Origin: Acanthochromis polyacanthus
Taxonomy: Eukaryota; Chordata; Actinopteri; Pomacentridae
Direction: 5' to 3'
DNA length: 64,000 nucleotides
Assembly (NCBI RefSeq): GCF_021347895.1
Contig: NC_067131.1
Location: 12,242,653 to 12,306,652 of the forward strand
This document shows, one piece after another, positions 15,476 through 29,290 of the stretch. The translations under genes were made by a program, and so were the position numbers. The number at the start of each line of letters is the position of its first letter. Within the stretch, counting starts at the first letter, position 1. Under the pieces are notes generated by a model. It was not told the origin of the DNA. It saw only the letters and a program-made list of their open reading frames with translations, and made no database searches.

Positions 15476-18400
15476 TGTAAGTGTGATATGTCCCCAGAAT
15501 GTGTCCTTCAAGTCACCTCAACTGCTGCACAGATCATTCACTCTTTTATGCTTGTCGTATCCCAGATTTTTAGCCCTGCTCAAAACGGGCTATTTTAGTG
15601 TTGTAGTTTGAAATTCAGCTGAGCTGCTGCTGTTCCTGCCTCCTTCAGAAAAGGAATTCTGTATTTACTCTGTTCAACGAATGGCAGAGAGGATCCCAGA
15701 GGTGGAGGAGGAGGGGCTGCAGTGCTTATCCTGTTGTGGCATCACAACTGGCTCCAAACCTGAATGACTTGTTCAGAGACACTCTTTCTGATCTGTGGAG
15801 AAAGGGGGCATAAAAAGGAAAGAAGGCCTTCTAGTGTCTTGCCACAATGGGAACGCATAATTATGTAAAAATGAAAAACTAAATTTTGCATAATATAAGG
15901 CTTGTCTCAGATGCACATAAATGTTTATCAGTGTTGTGGATAACCATAGTTCAATCAGGAAACCAAACCAAAGAACATAACAGTTCAAGACCAGTTGAGT
16001 GATTTATCCAGGATGATGTGCACAGTAAGGAAAAACTGAATGAATTTATGAGGATTCTTTGGAAATTAGAATCCATCAAGACATCGTTATTTTAGGGAGG
16101 ATACCTTGAGCTGTAAAGGAACATCACCCCCATGGAGTCTGTTTTATATCCATTTATTCATCCAGGAAACCAGAAACGCAATAAAATTAAGACATAAAAC
16201 AAAAGGTTCGTGAGAGTACCAGTCATGGTGTTGAGCAAACATATTGTGGGGTTTTTTGTTAGGCTAGAGCTGTCGTTTTGCCTCTGGGAGGACCTGAGTA
16301 AGTGAAGCGGGGCACAGAGGCATCAGCTCTGGCTGAACTGCAGTAAAATAGTCCAGGTGTTGTGAAATGGGATCAGATTGTCCTCCAGGGTTGATTCAAG
16401 TTTTCCCAGTTTTTCAGATTGAGCCAGTGATTCACTGATTTGTTTTGTTTGTCTGCTGAGCAATATGGTTTTCTTGACCACAGTTCTTGGTATAAAGATG
16501 AAACTTTGGATGTGTCATGCGATTGTGAGCAACAAGAGATGGTGTAAAAGGGACAGCTTTGCCATTACTTTGGACCAAAATTAAAGCTTGAATGCAAGGA
16601 CGTGGCAGTGCATATACAGGTGGTGTTGTCTGTGAAGCACATTTTGTGATGGAATCTATACTAGGGGTTGAACGATTCAGCTTCTGAGGCTAGTTGTCAG
16701 GCCGGTGGCTAATGCTATCTGGAATAAAGTTTGATTAATTTTAGCAATCTGCTCTGACGGATTGGTCTCTCTAGCAGAAGCACAAATTCAAAAATTAGCT
16801 ACTTTGTCACTGACTAAGGCTAAAAGGGGTTGTTGATGCTAAGATAGGCAGCCATAGATTACCCCAAACCGTTAACTCATTCTTGATATCACCCTTAGAG
16901 GGCGAAAAAAATGCTAAAGCAGACAAGATTAAGACAAAAGATGTAGCTGTGGGAGAAGACTATTTTTAATCTCACTGTAAACAAAGGAAAACAGCATTTT
17001 GTCACCATCATTTCAACTGCACTTGTACACGTTCAGCTAATCCATGTTATTGAAGTAGCCTAGTTAGGACAAACAAGTTCCCTTCCATCACATGACATAG
17101 TACATAACATTTAATGTGTATCTGTTCCAAATAGTGGTTATGGGTCTCTTTGAGTGCTAACAATCACCCTGAAAAAACATATCGGTTGATCCCCCGTTGT
17201 GATACTGTTGGTGGTGGAGAAGGAGTGAAGAATGATGCTGAAGATCTGACTGGACGTGATGTGAAGTAAAACTGCTGATGAGCATATAGACACTATAGAC
17301 TATCTGGTTAGTCATGAAAGGAGGAAATGGAGGAGCATTACATTTATCTGACACTGAAATGACAGCTGATGAATTGAAGTGATAGGACTCAGAGACATCT
17401 TCAATCTTCAACATTCTTTATCCATCAATTAAATTCATACAAAGTGCAGCAAACAGAAACAAACTAATCAGATGAATATTTGATGTGACTACCTTTCCCT
17501 TGAAAACAGCAGGTACACCCAGCAGGCAGGTTGTTCGGAGCATCTTGAGGAACTTGTCACAGTTTGTCTGTGGATTCAAGGCTGCTGTCTCGGTGTCTTT
17601 TGTTTCGATGACATAAAGATCAGCTTTGTGGGGGCTGCACCATCTGTTGCAGGACGACTCGTTGACTGAAGATAGTTCTTTACGTCATTCCGTGGAATTA
17701 ATCTGGAAGTTAACAGATGTCTTCCTGGTGGTAATGACATCTCCCGTCACCTGCAGCCAGCTTTAAGAGTTTTATTGTGAGTTTGTTTGTGTGAAATTTT
17801 GGTCAAAACACACCCAAAGGCAAAACTGTTTATAGCTGTTGCGAAAGGTCACAGTTGAAGGTAGGAGAAAAACTGCAGTTACAAAGCAGTGAGACAAGAT
17901 GAATCATACAAATGGGAACAATACCGCAGACTTTGAGTTTGTGTGGCTGTGAGAGAAATAAATGTAGGAAGAACAGAACAGAAGACGTGTGGAGAGAGAA
18001 CTTCCAATCTTGCTCAAGTTTTCACCTCTGCATACCTAAATAGTCACTGCCTGATGAGTGCTTGTCAGATTAGTTTTGTTAAAATATGCAAAAGTTGTCA
18101 AAACATGTGGGAGGATGTACTGGACTCTTCTGGACAGTGTAGCAACTCCAGATGTTTATCCGCTGTAATTATTTCGGCTTTGCTTCTTCATCATTTTGAC
18201 ACGGCAGATGGGTTCAAATACAACAATACCCATAACCCTCAGGCACTGCAGGCATGAGGAACAATCCAGATGCAAGTACAAATGGTAGAGCACTCAGAAC
18301 ACTTTTTCATTGCAGTTGTTAAGAAATCATCACAGCCTTATTGCTATCAAATCTGAAACAGAATTCAGAAGTGAACTGATACAGCCTATGTAGCCTGTAA

Positions 18401-21400
18401 TATTTGGTTCTGATCTCTAGTTAGCAGGTCAAGAGGCAGAATTTGAGGTTTTTCTACCCATCATGCAGTTGTGGAAAATTTTGTACCTTCAATGTATGTT
18501 TTTTTCAGAGAACCTTTTATTTGATATTCTATAATTTAGTACCCTCAATGCCTGCAGCTTAAATGTAACATGGCAGCTGCTCATCATGTCAAACGTTAAT
18601 CTTCATTCATTTAAACCTGATACTAAAAAGTGCATTTAGATCTGATACTGTAGGATGAGTGAAAAACACTTTTACTCGCAGTTTTGGTCAAATCAAAGTA
18701 AGAAGTAAGTAAGATTAATGTTATTGATTGGATATTCTGTGTGATACGTACTACAGAACCAATCAATTCTCTGTTAGCTTTAGTACCAGCACTCTAAAAC
18801 GGAGTTGGCAGCAAATCAGGGCCAAGTATAAAAATATTTGTTTTTTCTGCTTCACCAACTAAATACATACAGGTTCTAGTGGAAACTTCAGAGTTTGCTG
18901 CTGTAACTGCTTTGTTCCGTGGCATTAATAATGTGTGGTTGAAAAGGTTTGCAGATGTAAATTATTCCCTCGGCTAAGAATGTAAATAAAGAGAATCGTC
19001 AGGAAAAGAACTGACGAAAGGGCAGCGTTTCGTAGAGCTGATTTAAATTCCAAACTCTGAACATTACTGCGCAGTAAAAGTTACCATGGTGATCTAGCAG
19101 GTTAAGAGAACTGCCTACATGATAACTCTGACCTTTGGCTCAACATACCTTGTTAACCCATTCGTATCACTTTGTAGTACCTCTGTTTGTTGTATGAGCA
19201 CCTTGGAAATCAACTTAAAACTCGGATAAACGCTATTCAAGTCTAAAACAACTGACTTTGATATTCGTCTTATGGTCTTGACGAGTTGTATTTATCTAAC
19301 GAGCATTAATTTGTACAGTATCATGTGTCTTGTGCGTTCTTTAGGGTGTAAATCAAAATGTGTTTTGTTACTATTCTGTGCAGTCTTTTGTGTTTTGAGT
19401 TGTTGAGGCATAAAAAATGCAAATGAGTTTGAAGTTTTAATCTTCATTCTGAGTTCCAGCTGTACACCGACCTTCTGAAAGAAATAACAAAAACTGTGAC
19501 TCACACAACGTTTTCTATGGGGAAAAGTAAATGGGATTTTTAATTTGGGGCACCTGAAGCAGCTCCTCCCACTTGGCAACTGTATTCCAACATCAGAAAG
19601 ATTTGGGAGGACGGGGTTTTCTCCACTGTTTGATCATCCAGCATGCACTTCGGCTGAAACATACTGACACTCTCATTAAGAAATTGCATCAGTGCAGGCA
19701 ATGTTTTATTTACTTATGTGTGCATCTTTAGTGCTTTTATATCATTCCAGAGATATGAGTTTAGTTATTGTGAAGGAACCATTTTGCCTTGCTTTATTCA
19801 GAGTAAAATCACAACTTTCTCTTTAAATACTTAGTTGAAATAGAAAGATATTTTTCACACCCAGTTGCTGAATTTGTTTTTTCAGTTGAGCCAAATGAAT
19901 CTTTCATTTCCCAAACGTTATTAAAAACATGTTTTCAGTGATGACATTTGAAAACTAAATCAAAAATCGCCACACTGCTCAACTCTCTAATATTGATTTT
20001 TTTTTTTTTTTTTTTTTACAGCCATTAAAGAATAGAGAGAATTGCATTTTCAAAGCAATTTTGACCTGCTTCATAACACAGCATGTGGTTTAGCTGAGTG
20101 TGAGCGAATCATAGTTAATAAGATCGCGGTGCGGAGTTGGAGGGGGAGGAGCGCTTCCATTAGGGCTAGACACTGTGTGACAGCGGGGGAAATGAATTAG
20201 TTTGGAGTGGGCGGCGGGATGTGACTCCCAGTGTTGGAGAGGGATGAGGGGCTCCTGTTTGATAGAGTTTGGTCAAAGTGGGCCGCTGGAGTTGAGCTCT
20301 ACAGTTATGAAAGCAGCTCTGAAATGGAAGCGTGTGGGCGCCAAGTGCCTCGTGGAACACTCGCTTATCTAATTGCATGTCGACAAGTAAGGGGGGGATA
20401 GGAGAAAATTAGCTGTGGGCACGCATGTGAATGTTTGCGTTCATTTGTCCCAGGCGCATTGTAATCCCATCATGCAAAATCCATATTATTGCCTCTGTGT
20501 TTTGTGGTTTCCAGTGCCAGCTTGTGCATGTGTTGCCACTCGTGTTAATTAGGTTATTTATTCATGTAGTTACAGTATCATTAGCGCCTGTTTGCCTCAG
20601 CATGTACTGTATTTTCATGTCAGTGAGGTTCCCTCCACTCATAAGTGTAGCTGCAGTGACTCAGATTGGGAAGCCTGGATATTGCTGTGGAGATTCAACT
20701 CCTCAGCTCCCCCAGTGGAGAATCCCACATCAGTGATCCCGAACCGCTTACTTGAGTTATCGGTAACATCGCAAAGACATTGCTCTGCCCTTTTGCAGCC
20801 AAAGAAACTACATGCTAATTGGTGCTCTCTGTAGGCATCAAGAACTACAGAAACTGAATACGTTTAGCAGTGTGGTTTTTTTTTCATCATTGCATTTCTT
20901 GTGATAACCGTGCAGCACATTTTTTTCATTTCCTTTATTTCCGTTGTGCCAGGATGTTGTGGATAATACTGTAATAATCACAGAATCAGGGAACATGTTT
21001 GCTGCACTTGCAGTGAAGTAATTACAAAATGAAATGTATTGTGAGTTCTGCTTTTGAGATTTTTTTCTGACTCATTCTGTCTCTTGGTGATGAAGGTCGA
21101 TGTTGCCTGTGTACCTCAATAATGTCTTGCATTGTCGAGCGCTGATATGTTGCCTCATTTTTCCCTTTGTACTCTATCTCAGAATCAGCCATAGAGACTG
21201 TACAAAAAGCATGGGCCTGTTGCATTGCAGCCCCATTATTACCAAAAGGACCAAATTAGTTTTCATTAAGGAACCAAACAGGAAAGTTTGAATTACATGT
21301 AAACTTTTGCCGTAGGTTCTATTTACATCTTATTAGAAGCATTGGGACAGGACCAAACGAGAGCTTGAGATGAACATCAGTAACATCCCAGTGATGTCTC

Positions 21401-24400
21401 ACAGAGGTCAGTTTGAAATGAAACCTTTTCAGTCCTCTGCAGGTGATCTTTTCAGAAAACTCTGCCCTGCCCTGAAACTCTGACAACAGATAAGTTAGAG
21501 AGCTGATTCATTCACCATTCAAATGGCTGGCCTTCCTGTGCTGAGAGCAGCTGTGCAGACATCCCTTGAATCACTTTGGGGGTTGTGGATTGCCAGGTTG
21601 CAGTGACAGATGGGTAGAAACTGTGTGTGTAGATTGTGTGTGTAGATTGTGTTTCATGCACGATCTGGTAATCTGGGTAACATCAGACAAACGGACAACT
21701 TACAGAGCTATGTATGCTGCATTTCTTATGATCTCCATTTAACATTAAAACACAATTGTACATGTGGTAGACGTGTTTGTGTTGAAAGGAGGGCATCGGT
21801 TATCCCAGCAGGTGGTTACTGCTTTGATTCTTTAACAGCCGCCCCAAAGTGGGGAGCATTTTCTGCCAAAGATGGCTGATTTTTTTTTTTTTTGTGCCAG
21901 AAATGTGTGTCTCCAACTAAATCTTGTTAAGGTCAGGGAACAATGATAGACAGATAAAAGAAAATGCACTGCTGAATCGTGTCTCCTTTGTTTCAAGTCA
22001 CACTTTGTTTGGCGTGGGAGTTTAAATCAGTGGTGTAAAACCTCTCACTTTCACAGAGAGCTGGAAAGTTACAGAGAACAGGGATGTTTACAGCTGCTAC
22101 ACATCCTCCTTAGGTAAACATTAACTCATGTTGAACTAGAGCAAATGCAGGAAAGTTTCTTGTCTCAGTGTAAAGATTCTACACATCAATTAGCATTAAA
22201 CTGTCACATTTACTGTAAGTTTTGGCATATCATTGTTTTCTGTACAGATCAAATAAAACTATCTAACCCATCATGAAAAATAGGAATATTGGATGATTAG
22301 ATTCCATCAAAAGATTCATGGATTAGGCCTTCAGCACCTGTGAAGACTGAATGACAGCACGACCAGTGAACATGGTGGACAAATCCCATGTATTTGTGTA
22401 TTTCAGTGTGTGTGTGTATTGTGTCAGTTGCAGACCTCTAGAGTCAGGACATCGTGAGAAATGTTGGGTTTGAGATTTTTTGTTTACTCTATATGGTTAA
22501 AGTTCAGGCTAGAGGCTATGAAAATGCAAGTAGAGAAATCCAAACAGACACAAGTGAAGAGGTTCATCTATGCAATATTAACAATACCGTAAAAGCCCTC
22601 TGCTGTATGGCCCCTGGGCACCTGCTACATTATTAACAAGCAGTGAGCGTATGCACACGTGTGTGAGCATAACACACTAAGAAGATGAGAAAGAAATTGA
22701 GAACACACGTCCCCTCCAGTTTTGTTCCTCACTCCTGCTTCCCCCAAACTTCAGTAATGAGGCGTTCAGGTGCGATGGTCAGCGTGAGTCCTACTTCTTC
22801 ACCTCCGGTATGCTATGTACTTGTCAAACTCAGCATGCCTGTTAATAATGTAACATATGAATGGAGATGAGGGATTTCATCATCTTTGTGTGATGGGGAA
22901 AAAAAAAAGGAGGGAGTGAGCTGTGAATGCGTCAGACAGAGAAATTAACGATGAGCAGGGACTTCATAGCGTTCATGTTTCATTTATTACTTGTACCAGT
23001 GGTGGACAGACAGAGCATGAGATCAGGTGTGCATCTTTGTAGAGAGTGTTCGAAGTTAAAGTTATGCACTGTGCCTTGGAGAAAACTGCATGTTATCTGC
23101 ACATGAATGAGCAGTGGTCGATCAGAGGTAACCTCCAAGGGGGACGCTTGTGCACATGTACTGTATGTGTTTTGCATGAATGAGCATTTGTGTGTGTAGT
23201 TGAATGTTCATATGTGCTTATGCACAGAGATGCTTTGTTTATGCTGGCTGTACATTAGAACAGACGCACATGCTTGCTGCCCTTTAGGCTTCAAGTGTGC
23301 GAGTAGCACCACGAAGCCCTCAAATCATTCATCTTATGGAAGACGCACGCCTTGATTCCTTTTGTTTAATTTAATCACTGAAGGATGCATGTGGAACAAA
23401 TCCTCAACTGCCTTGGCTTCAACACATCCTCTGAGAAAAGCCATGGCATCAAATTTAAAGAAATACTCCTCCTGAAGTCTTTAAAGCCTCAAATTCCAAT
23501 TTTTTTTGTTTAGTTTCCCTGTAGTGATGAGACTTTGGAGCTTGTGGTATCAAAACTAATCATGTGCTCAAGATGCTCTTTTATAATTTACCTTCTTAGT
23601 GCTCACACTGGTTAATATGAAGTAAAGAAATCACTGAATATTGGTATCAGTTGAGACTGCTCTTTGCACATTATCATTTTGATAGCATTATTACTTTAAT
23701 GGCAGGTTGTCAGATATTAAAATTCTTGTCCTTAGGACACCTTAGGTTTTGAGGTCATTTCATTTACAGGATCATTTAACTGTTGGAGCTCCTAAATTCA
23801 AGTTAACTACTTTAAACCTGCATGGAATGATTGTGCCCCCAGGTTAATCTCTGCTCTGATAGCAGAAATACTCAGATCTTTTATTTATTTAACTGACACC
23901 GGTTAAAAATACGCACGAGTCAAAGCCCTACATTCTATGCCTTACTTAAATAATGTATGTACTGTATTTTCAGCGAAATGTACTGAAAGCACAGAATTAA
24001 AACATTTATTTCAACTCCAAATAGGGTCCTTTAGTGTTGTATTACGTATGTACACACAAACAGCATTTATATATTGTAGATGACTGAGAAAGAGCTGATT
24101 TTACTCATTTAATATGCTGTCATATGGCACTTACTGGATAACATGTCACTGTATTTTACATCATTTATTATATTGTGATAGGTTAAAGTCCTGATCTGTT
24201 ATAAAGCAATAAAGAACAGAAGTCAGTTTTATGTTTCCCATTAAGATATTGTGCAGTCGATATACAGAGTAGCACCAATTTAAAGTACTTTACAGTTGCT
24301 TGGAATCAGTTGCCAAATAGCCTGAATCTTTAAGAGCTCTCAGTAATTTTTTTACTTTCGTGGAGGCAGAGACTGGAGGATGGACATGTTGTGAATAACT

Positions 24401-26149
24401 CACATTGCCCCTGAAAACCCATTTTCTTGTGTGCCACTGATAGTTTTCATGAAATTTCCAAAGTTTTTGGCATCACGAGGATTGACATAATTAAAAAGTT
24501 TTATTTTTTAAGTTGTTTTCACCTTTGATAGTCAACATAGGCACAAACGGGTATTTTTTACTAATTGTTGAAAGATGTTTCCTCTACATGCCCCCAATGA
24601 AAGAGAACAATCTTAGAGGGAACTGATCACAACCCATAAACCTCCTTAAACTGAAGGGAAATCTGAAGCTTCATTTTAAGGGACACAACCCGAAATGATG
24701 GGATTGCTATAACCTGGCTACAGCACTGCAAAAAAATGAAGAAAATAATTATAACAAAGGCACCCAATTGGAATCAAAGCGGAGGCTGCATTTCCATGGT
24801 ATATGCATTATGGCACTATTCAACAGAGGCTCTCTGAAAAATGACAACAACAGCAGCACTTTTTTTATAAAGTGTCCCAGTTACTCAGGATAATCCTTAG
24901 GAGGAGAAGTAAAGTTTCTGTGAAAACTGTTGGCAGGCTGCTTTGAGGATTATGCAGAGTAACAGGGAAATGGAAAGTGATGCTGCTGTTGTTTTTCTTT
25001 CCAGCTTCTTGTTGTTGGAGTCGTCTGTTTTCGTTTTGAGGTATGGATGCATGCAGTCGGTTGTCATCAGGAACAAAGGAGACATTGTGTGTTGTATTCC
25101 AGTCGATCAGTTTATTCATTGAAATAAAATAAAATATGTGCTCCCTATTGAATAAAGTTCAGATTCTACTCTTTTTTTTTTTTGCCATGTCAATGTAAAA
25201 CACATTTGTTTCATATGTAATTTAAGCAACACTTTGGAAGGTCAATTGCATTCCCTCCTTCATTTGGACTATTCCAAAGATAGCAGCAACAGGTTTAGTT
25301 TTTATTGCTGTTTAATACTGATGAGACCAGAAGCAGGTCGGAGATTGGCATACCAAAGCATGTGTCCCAGAGAGAAGGAGGGATCGCGGCACGGGGAACT
25401 GAATGACCTGGATGTGTCGTCATCAAATAGGTCAGCAGAAAAGACGACAGTCATGCTAGACTTTGAATGTCAGATCCAGCAGTGAAAGTGGAAAGAAATG
25501 TTTAAAGGTCAGTAGAAAGAAGCCAGTGGTTTTCATGAAACTGAAATGTTTCCAATTTCAGATTTTGACAGTTGTGAAGCATGGGATTTGATTCCTAGGG
25601 TTCACATGTTGCTGGAATACCAACAAGGAGATTGGCGAGACAGGAAGACTAGATTGTAATTCTCTGGTTGACCATAGAGATCTCTATTTATCTGAAAATG
25701 TGGTGATCCAGCATAATTATGTAATGTATTAGCTATAACCTTAAAACCACCTTCTGAATATTATGCAGAACCTCCTTTGTTGATGAAACACTTCAGAAGA
25801 TAAACACATGACCTCCGGAGGTGTGTGGAACCAGAATGTTGCGGGTCTCTGTGGGTCCTCTGTAAATCTGGTTTGTTCCTTCCCAACCCCTTAATGCCTG
25901 ATCTGGGTTCATTAAGTCAAAGCCTTGGTATCTTTGTCATTTTCCTCAAGTCATTCAGTGATGCCCAAGGTTTCCCAGCACAACATTGCATTATAATGAG
26001 ATGATCAATGTCATTCATGTGATCTGTCGGTGGTTTTTATGTTGTGGTTGATAGGTGTATGTTAATTTAACACACCTTTGGGTCATCTTCACACTTGCTT
26101 TTTAAATCCAAGAGGAATTTTATTTCAAATAAAGGTAGCTGTAAAAAAA
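15476..26149. other. 10.7 kb noncoding, no gene seen
   Basis: No repeat relic or exon recognised in this long stretch apart from short tracts: poly-T at 19997-20017, a (TGTGTGTAGAT) doublet at 21625-21650. The block 20040-20480 is purine-rich, CpG-containing and rich in AATTAG/TAATTGCAT-like homeodomain/POU-type words; it is listed as a candidate regulatory element in the findings. Confidence 0.6.
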
Positions 26150-26860
26150 CAACAACAACAATTTGGTAGGCAAAAAATATGATCATTATCTGAAATAGGC
26201 ATGAAAATCTGGCTAGTATTTTCATTGACAGAAATAATGCACTTTAGTAATACAAGAGAGAAAGGAAAGTTTGAGCAGTGCTACAGGTCTTCCTTTGTAC
26301 AACATAAAAGTGCTTTGGAAAAGTTCTACATGAACTTGTGACACAGATTCTGAGGCATGTGAAGCGTTCCTGATTAACTTTCAAAGGAAACTGGTTGCTT
26401 AGCTACCTTGTTAACAGGGAATAGTGGGCTTTTCAACAGGTTTAATTTGTAGCCTGAGAGCTTTCCAAGGAGATTTAGTAAGTCCAGAGGGTAAGAAAGA
26501 CTCTTGATCAGTGATGCATAAGAAGAAGGTCGTCTGCATACAGTGACAGCTTATGTGTAGCTCCACTCGTGTCAATCACCTGATTCCCCTGGTGGGATCT
26601 GATAGCAGTAGCTAAGCATTCAATCACTATATCAAACAGATATGAAGACAGACTATATCCCTGAAGGTGTTCTATATGAAAGAGAGAAATATCAAAATCA
26701 ATACCACTGGTGCACACAGAAGCCACAAGACTTGAATTTATTATGTTGACCCAATTAGCAAACTTTGGTCATTGGTTGTAGTGACATGTTCAGTGCTGTA
26801 CCTCAAAAGAAATTCTATTAAAGCCCATTGTACTGTGGTGGATGCAGAGGTCTCTGATTA
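26150..26860 (-). pseudogene. L1-like LINE reverse transcriptase relic
   Basis: Read on the minus strand from high to low coordinates. Degenerate pieces give PKFANWVNIINSSLVASV (near 26770-26720), QGYSLSSYLFDIVIECLATA, then LYADDLLL, which is the catalytic YADD box of the reverse transcriptase. After a frame change come LLNLLGKLSGYKLNLLKSPL and, after another, FPFSLV followed by about 30 residues matching the order of L1 ORF2 thumb-region motifs. At least three frame changes and several stops make it dead. Motif order and wording fit vertebrate L1/Tx1-like ORF2. The lower end coincides with a small AAC-rich tract near 26143-26160. Confidence 0.85.
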
Positions 26861-28864
26861 ATTTCTTCTGAACAAAAGAGAGAAAAATAGTGTGCTTTTA
26901 TGATCCGAGTATTGTGTGCATGTTACTCACTGTATTTCACTTGAATGACAAAAAGGTCTCATAAGACAACAGTTAGACGCCTCCTCTGTGTAGCAGTCAC
27001 CTTCACATGGAGAAACTGAAATGTCTAAAGCAAAGTAATCTATCATTTTTTCTTTAACTGGTCCTCAAACGCCTCAAATGCTTAATGCTAGTTCCAGTCC
27101 AGTACTGTGAAGAATATGTCATACTTACCGAGGTACTGTCAGTCATCGTAGTTGCAAATCAGTTCCAGAGTTCCACCAATCAATCCACTGTTTCACTTCA
27201 AGTTTCTCACATTGTCAGTCAGAAGCTTTGTCCCCTCTCATTATAAGTAGCCTAAACTACTCTGACATATCTGCCCTGTGTTTCACTTTATCTGCTCACA
27301 GAAACGCGACAATGGGCTTCCAAATAGATTTTCTTGACAGAATGAGACAAAAACAGTGTCAGCTGAAATTCTGCTGCAGCCGTTGATTCGCTCGAGCAGT
27401 CCTGTTATCTCCTGCAGGACCAGAGCAGCACTGCTGGCTGTAAGCTCTCAGCCAGACACGTTTGCTTTCTCTGGGCCGAAGGTACAAAAGAACATGTTTT
27501 ACTTTAATGGCTTATACATTTTTAAACATCATCTCTTGTACTGAGCGCAAGACTCTCAGAATGTATTTGTTTTCTTTCTGTATCTCGAGTCTCATCTGCG
27601 TCTTGCAGTTCAGTTCAGCAGCTTCAGGCCTTGAGGGAAGAGGAAGAGCGGAGCACTCTTCTATCCAGTGTTTACGCCACACACCAAATGTTGTGTAAGG
27701 AACATATGTGAGTGTTTATGTATTCATGTACGTGTGCTGTGCTTGTGTTGTTCTCCTTTATCATCTGAGCCGTGTCTTTCTCCTTCCTCTTAGGGTTAAT
27801 TGGTGCCTCTCTTTCAATGGTCAGGATCAGTAAATCACTGCACATCATTACTAACAATCAGTCAGTGCAGTCAATTAGTCTAATAAGTTGATGATGAAGC
27901 TCGTACAAACCTGAGTTACCCTTTTTTTTTAACCAGGTTGCTCACATTGCATTTATCAGATTAACTGAACAAGCATTTAAAGGCCCATAACTCATCTATG
28001 TTTGAAGTGATTCATTTTTAAAAAATAACTGAATAACAGCCAAGGGACGCTGTTAATCATTTATTATATAAACAAACGAACACAAAATCACAGTGTGAAT
28101 CAGTATATTTTCTTTCTGCATCATATTGCTGGCCAGGATTTGCAACGAAAGCTGAGTATTGCTGCTCTATAGAGGTTGCAGTGTTGATGCGGTGCACTAC
28201 TTCAGTACACAGTGAAATAACTGGATGTATTCACATGGAATTTTCTGCAGACATTCATGGTTCTCAGACAATTAATGAGACACTCATACCACAGCTAAAT
28301 GTTATTTTTAAAACTATTAGTAGAGGGTTTGTAATCTTCTGCACCCCTGATTTTGTTCAATTCTAAAATCATTTTTCAATGGAGTTCACTTCAATGCTTT
28401 CCATACTACACGGTCAAATCAGAGAAGATGAGGCAGTGGCGAGTTCACATCCAACAACGGTAATGATAAATGTTGTCTCTCATTGTGTTCTCATCCCACA
28501 AACACTTTGTCCCACAGCATCCTAAATAAACCGTGCAGTTGCCTCTTCCTTAATGCTGCCTGGCCTCTCAACACCCTTCTATCACACATGCAGCTAAAAA
28601 CCTTCAAACTTGACAAATTTACCATTTGCCTAAATCATTAAACAAATGAGTCTTGTTTACATGCACGCACATGCACTTTTTATCTCCCTGCTGCTGCTCA
28701 GGATGCGTAATATGCAACGTGTTCTGTCACTACTCGAGCCATGTAAATGCATCTACACACTGCAGTTTACATACATATGAATGTGGCTTTCTTCACAGCC
28801 TACACATGTACAGCTACGAACATGCCTGCTGTGTGCAATCATTAAGACTAGTCATTCACTGCTC
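26861..28864. other. noncoding, no gene seen
   Basis: No recognised exon or element; short unrelated open frames only. Confidence 0.6.
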
Positions 28865-29290
28865 AATCAGTATCTTGTTTTAAATCACTTCTTAAAGCCC
28901 TTTTTTAGAGGTTTGCTTTTATCTTGTGTCGTCTATTTCTCTTACATTTTTTTTATTTTTATCGCCTATGATTTTTTTCGCTCTATTTTATTGTTCATTT
29001 TCCTCTCTTTTGTTCATTATTTACTATTTTTATTATTGTTTTAGCCTTGTATTTATGGTTTTACCCTCTATTTTCTTTTTACTCCACTTGTTCTTTATTT
29101 AACTTGAGCGAGGCATTTTATTATCTGGCGTTGTTCTACTCATTTATTCTGAAAATCTTTAGCCATGTTTGAACTGACCAGCCTTCTGTGGTTCGATATT
29201 CTTACTGAATATCCTCTCATCTTTTTTGCTTCATCTGTAAAGCACCTTGTAAATCAGTTTATTAAAAGGTGCTATATAAATAAGGTGTTA
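28865..29290 (+). mobile_element. LINE 3' end (ORF end and 3'UTR tail)
   Basis: Near 28880 the frame reads FKSLLKALF then stop, close to the FKSLLKTHLF ending common in fish LINE ORFs. It is followed by T-rich 3'UTR and the tail GTAAAGCACCTTGTAAATCA...GTGCTATATAAATAA at 29240-29290, which is a widespread teleost LINE/SINE tail. Confidence 0.65.

Noticed and set aside
22330..22349. RE1/NRSF-like half site (TTCAGCACC)
   Set aside because: Only the left half matches; the GGACAGCGCC-type right half is absent.
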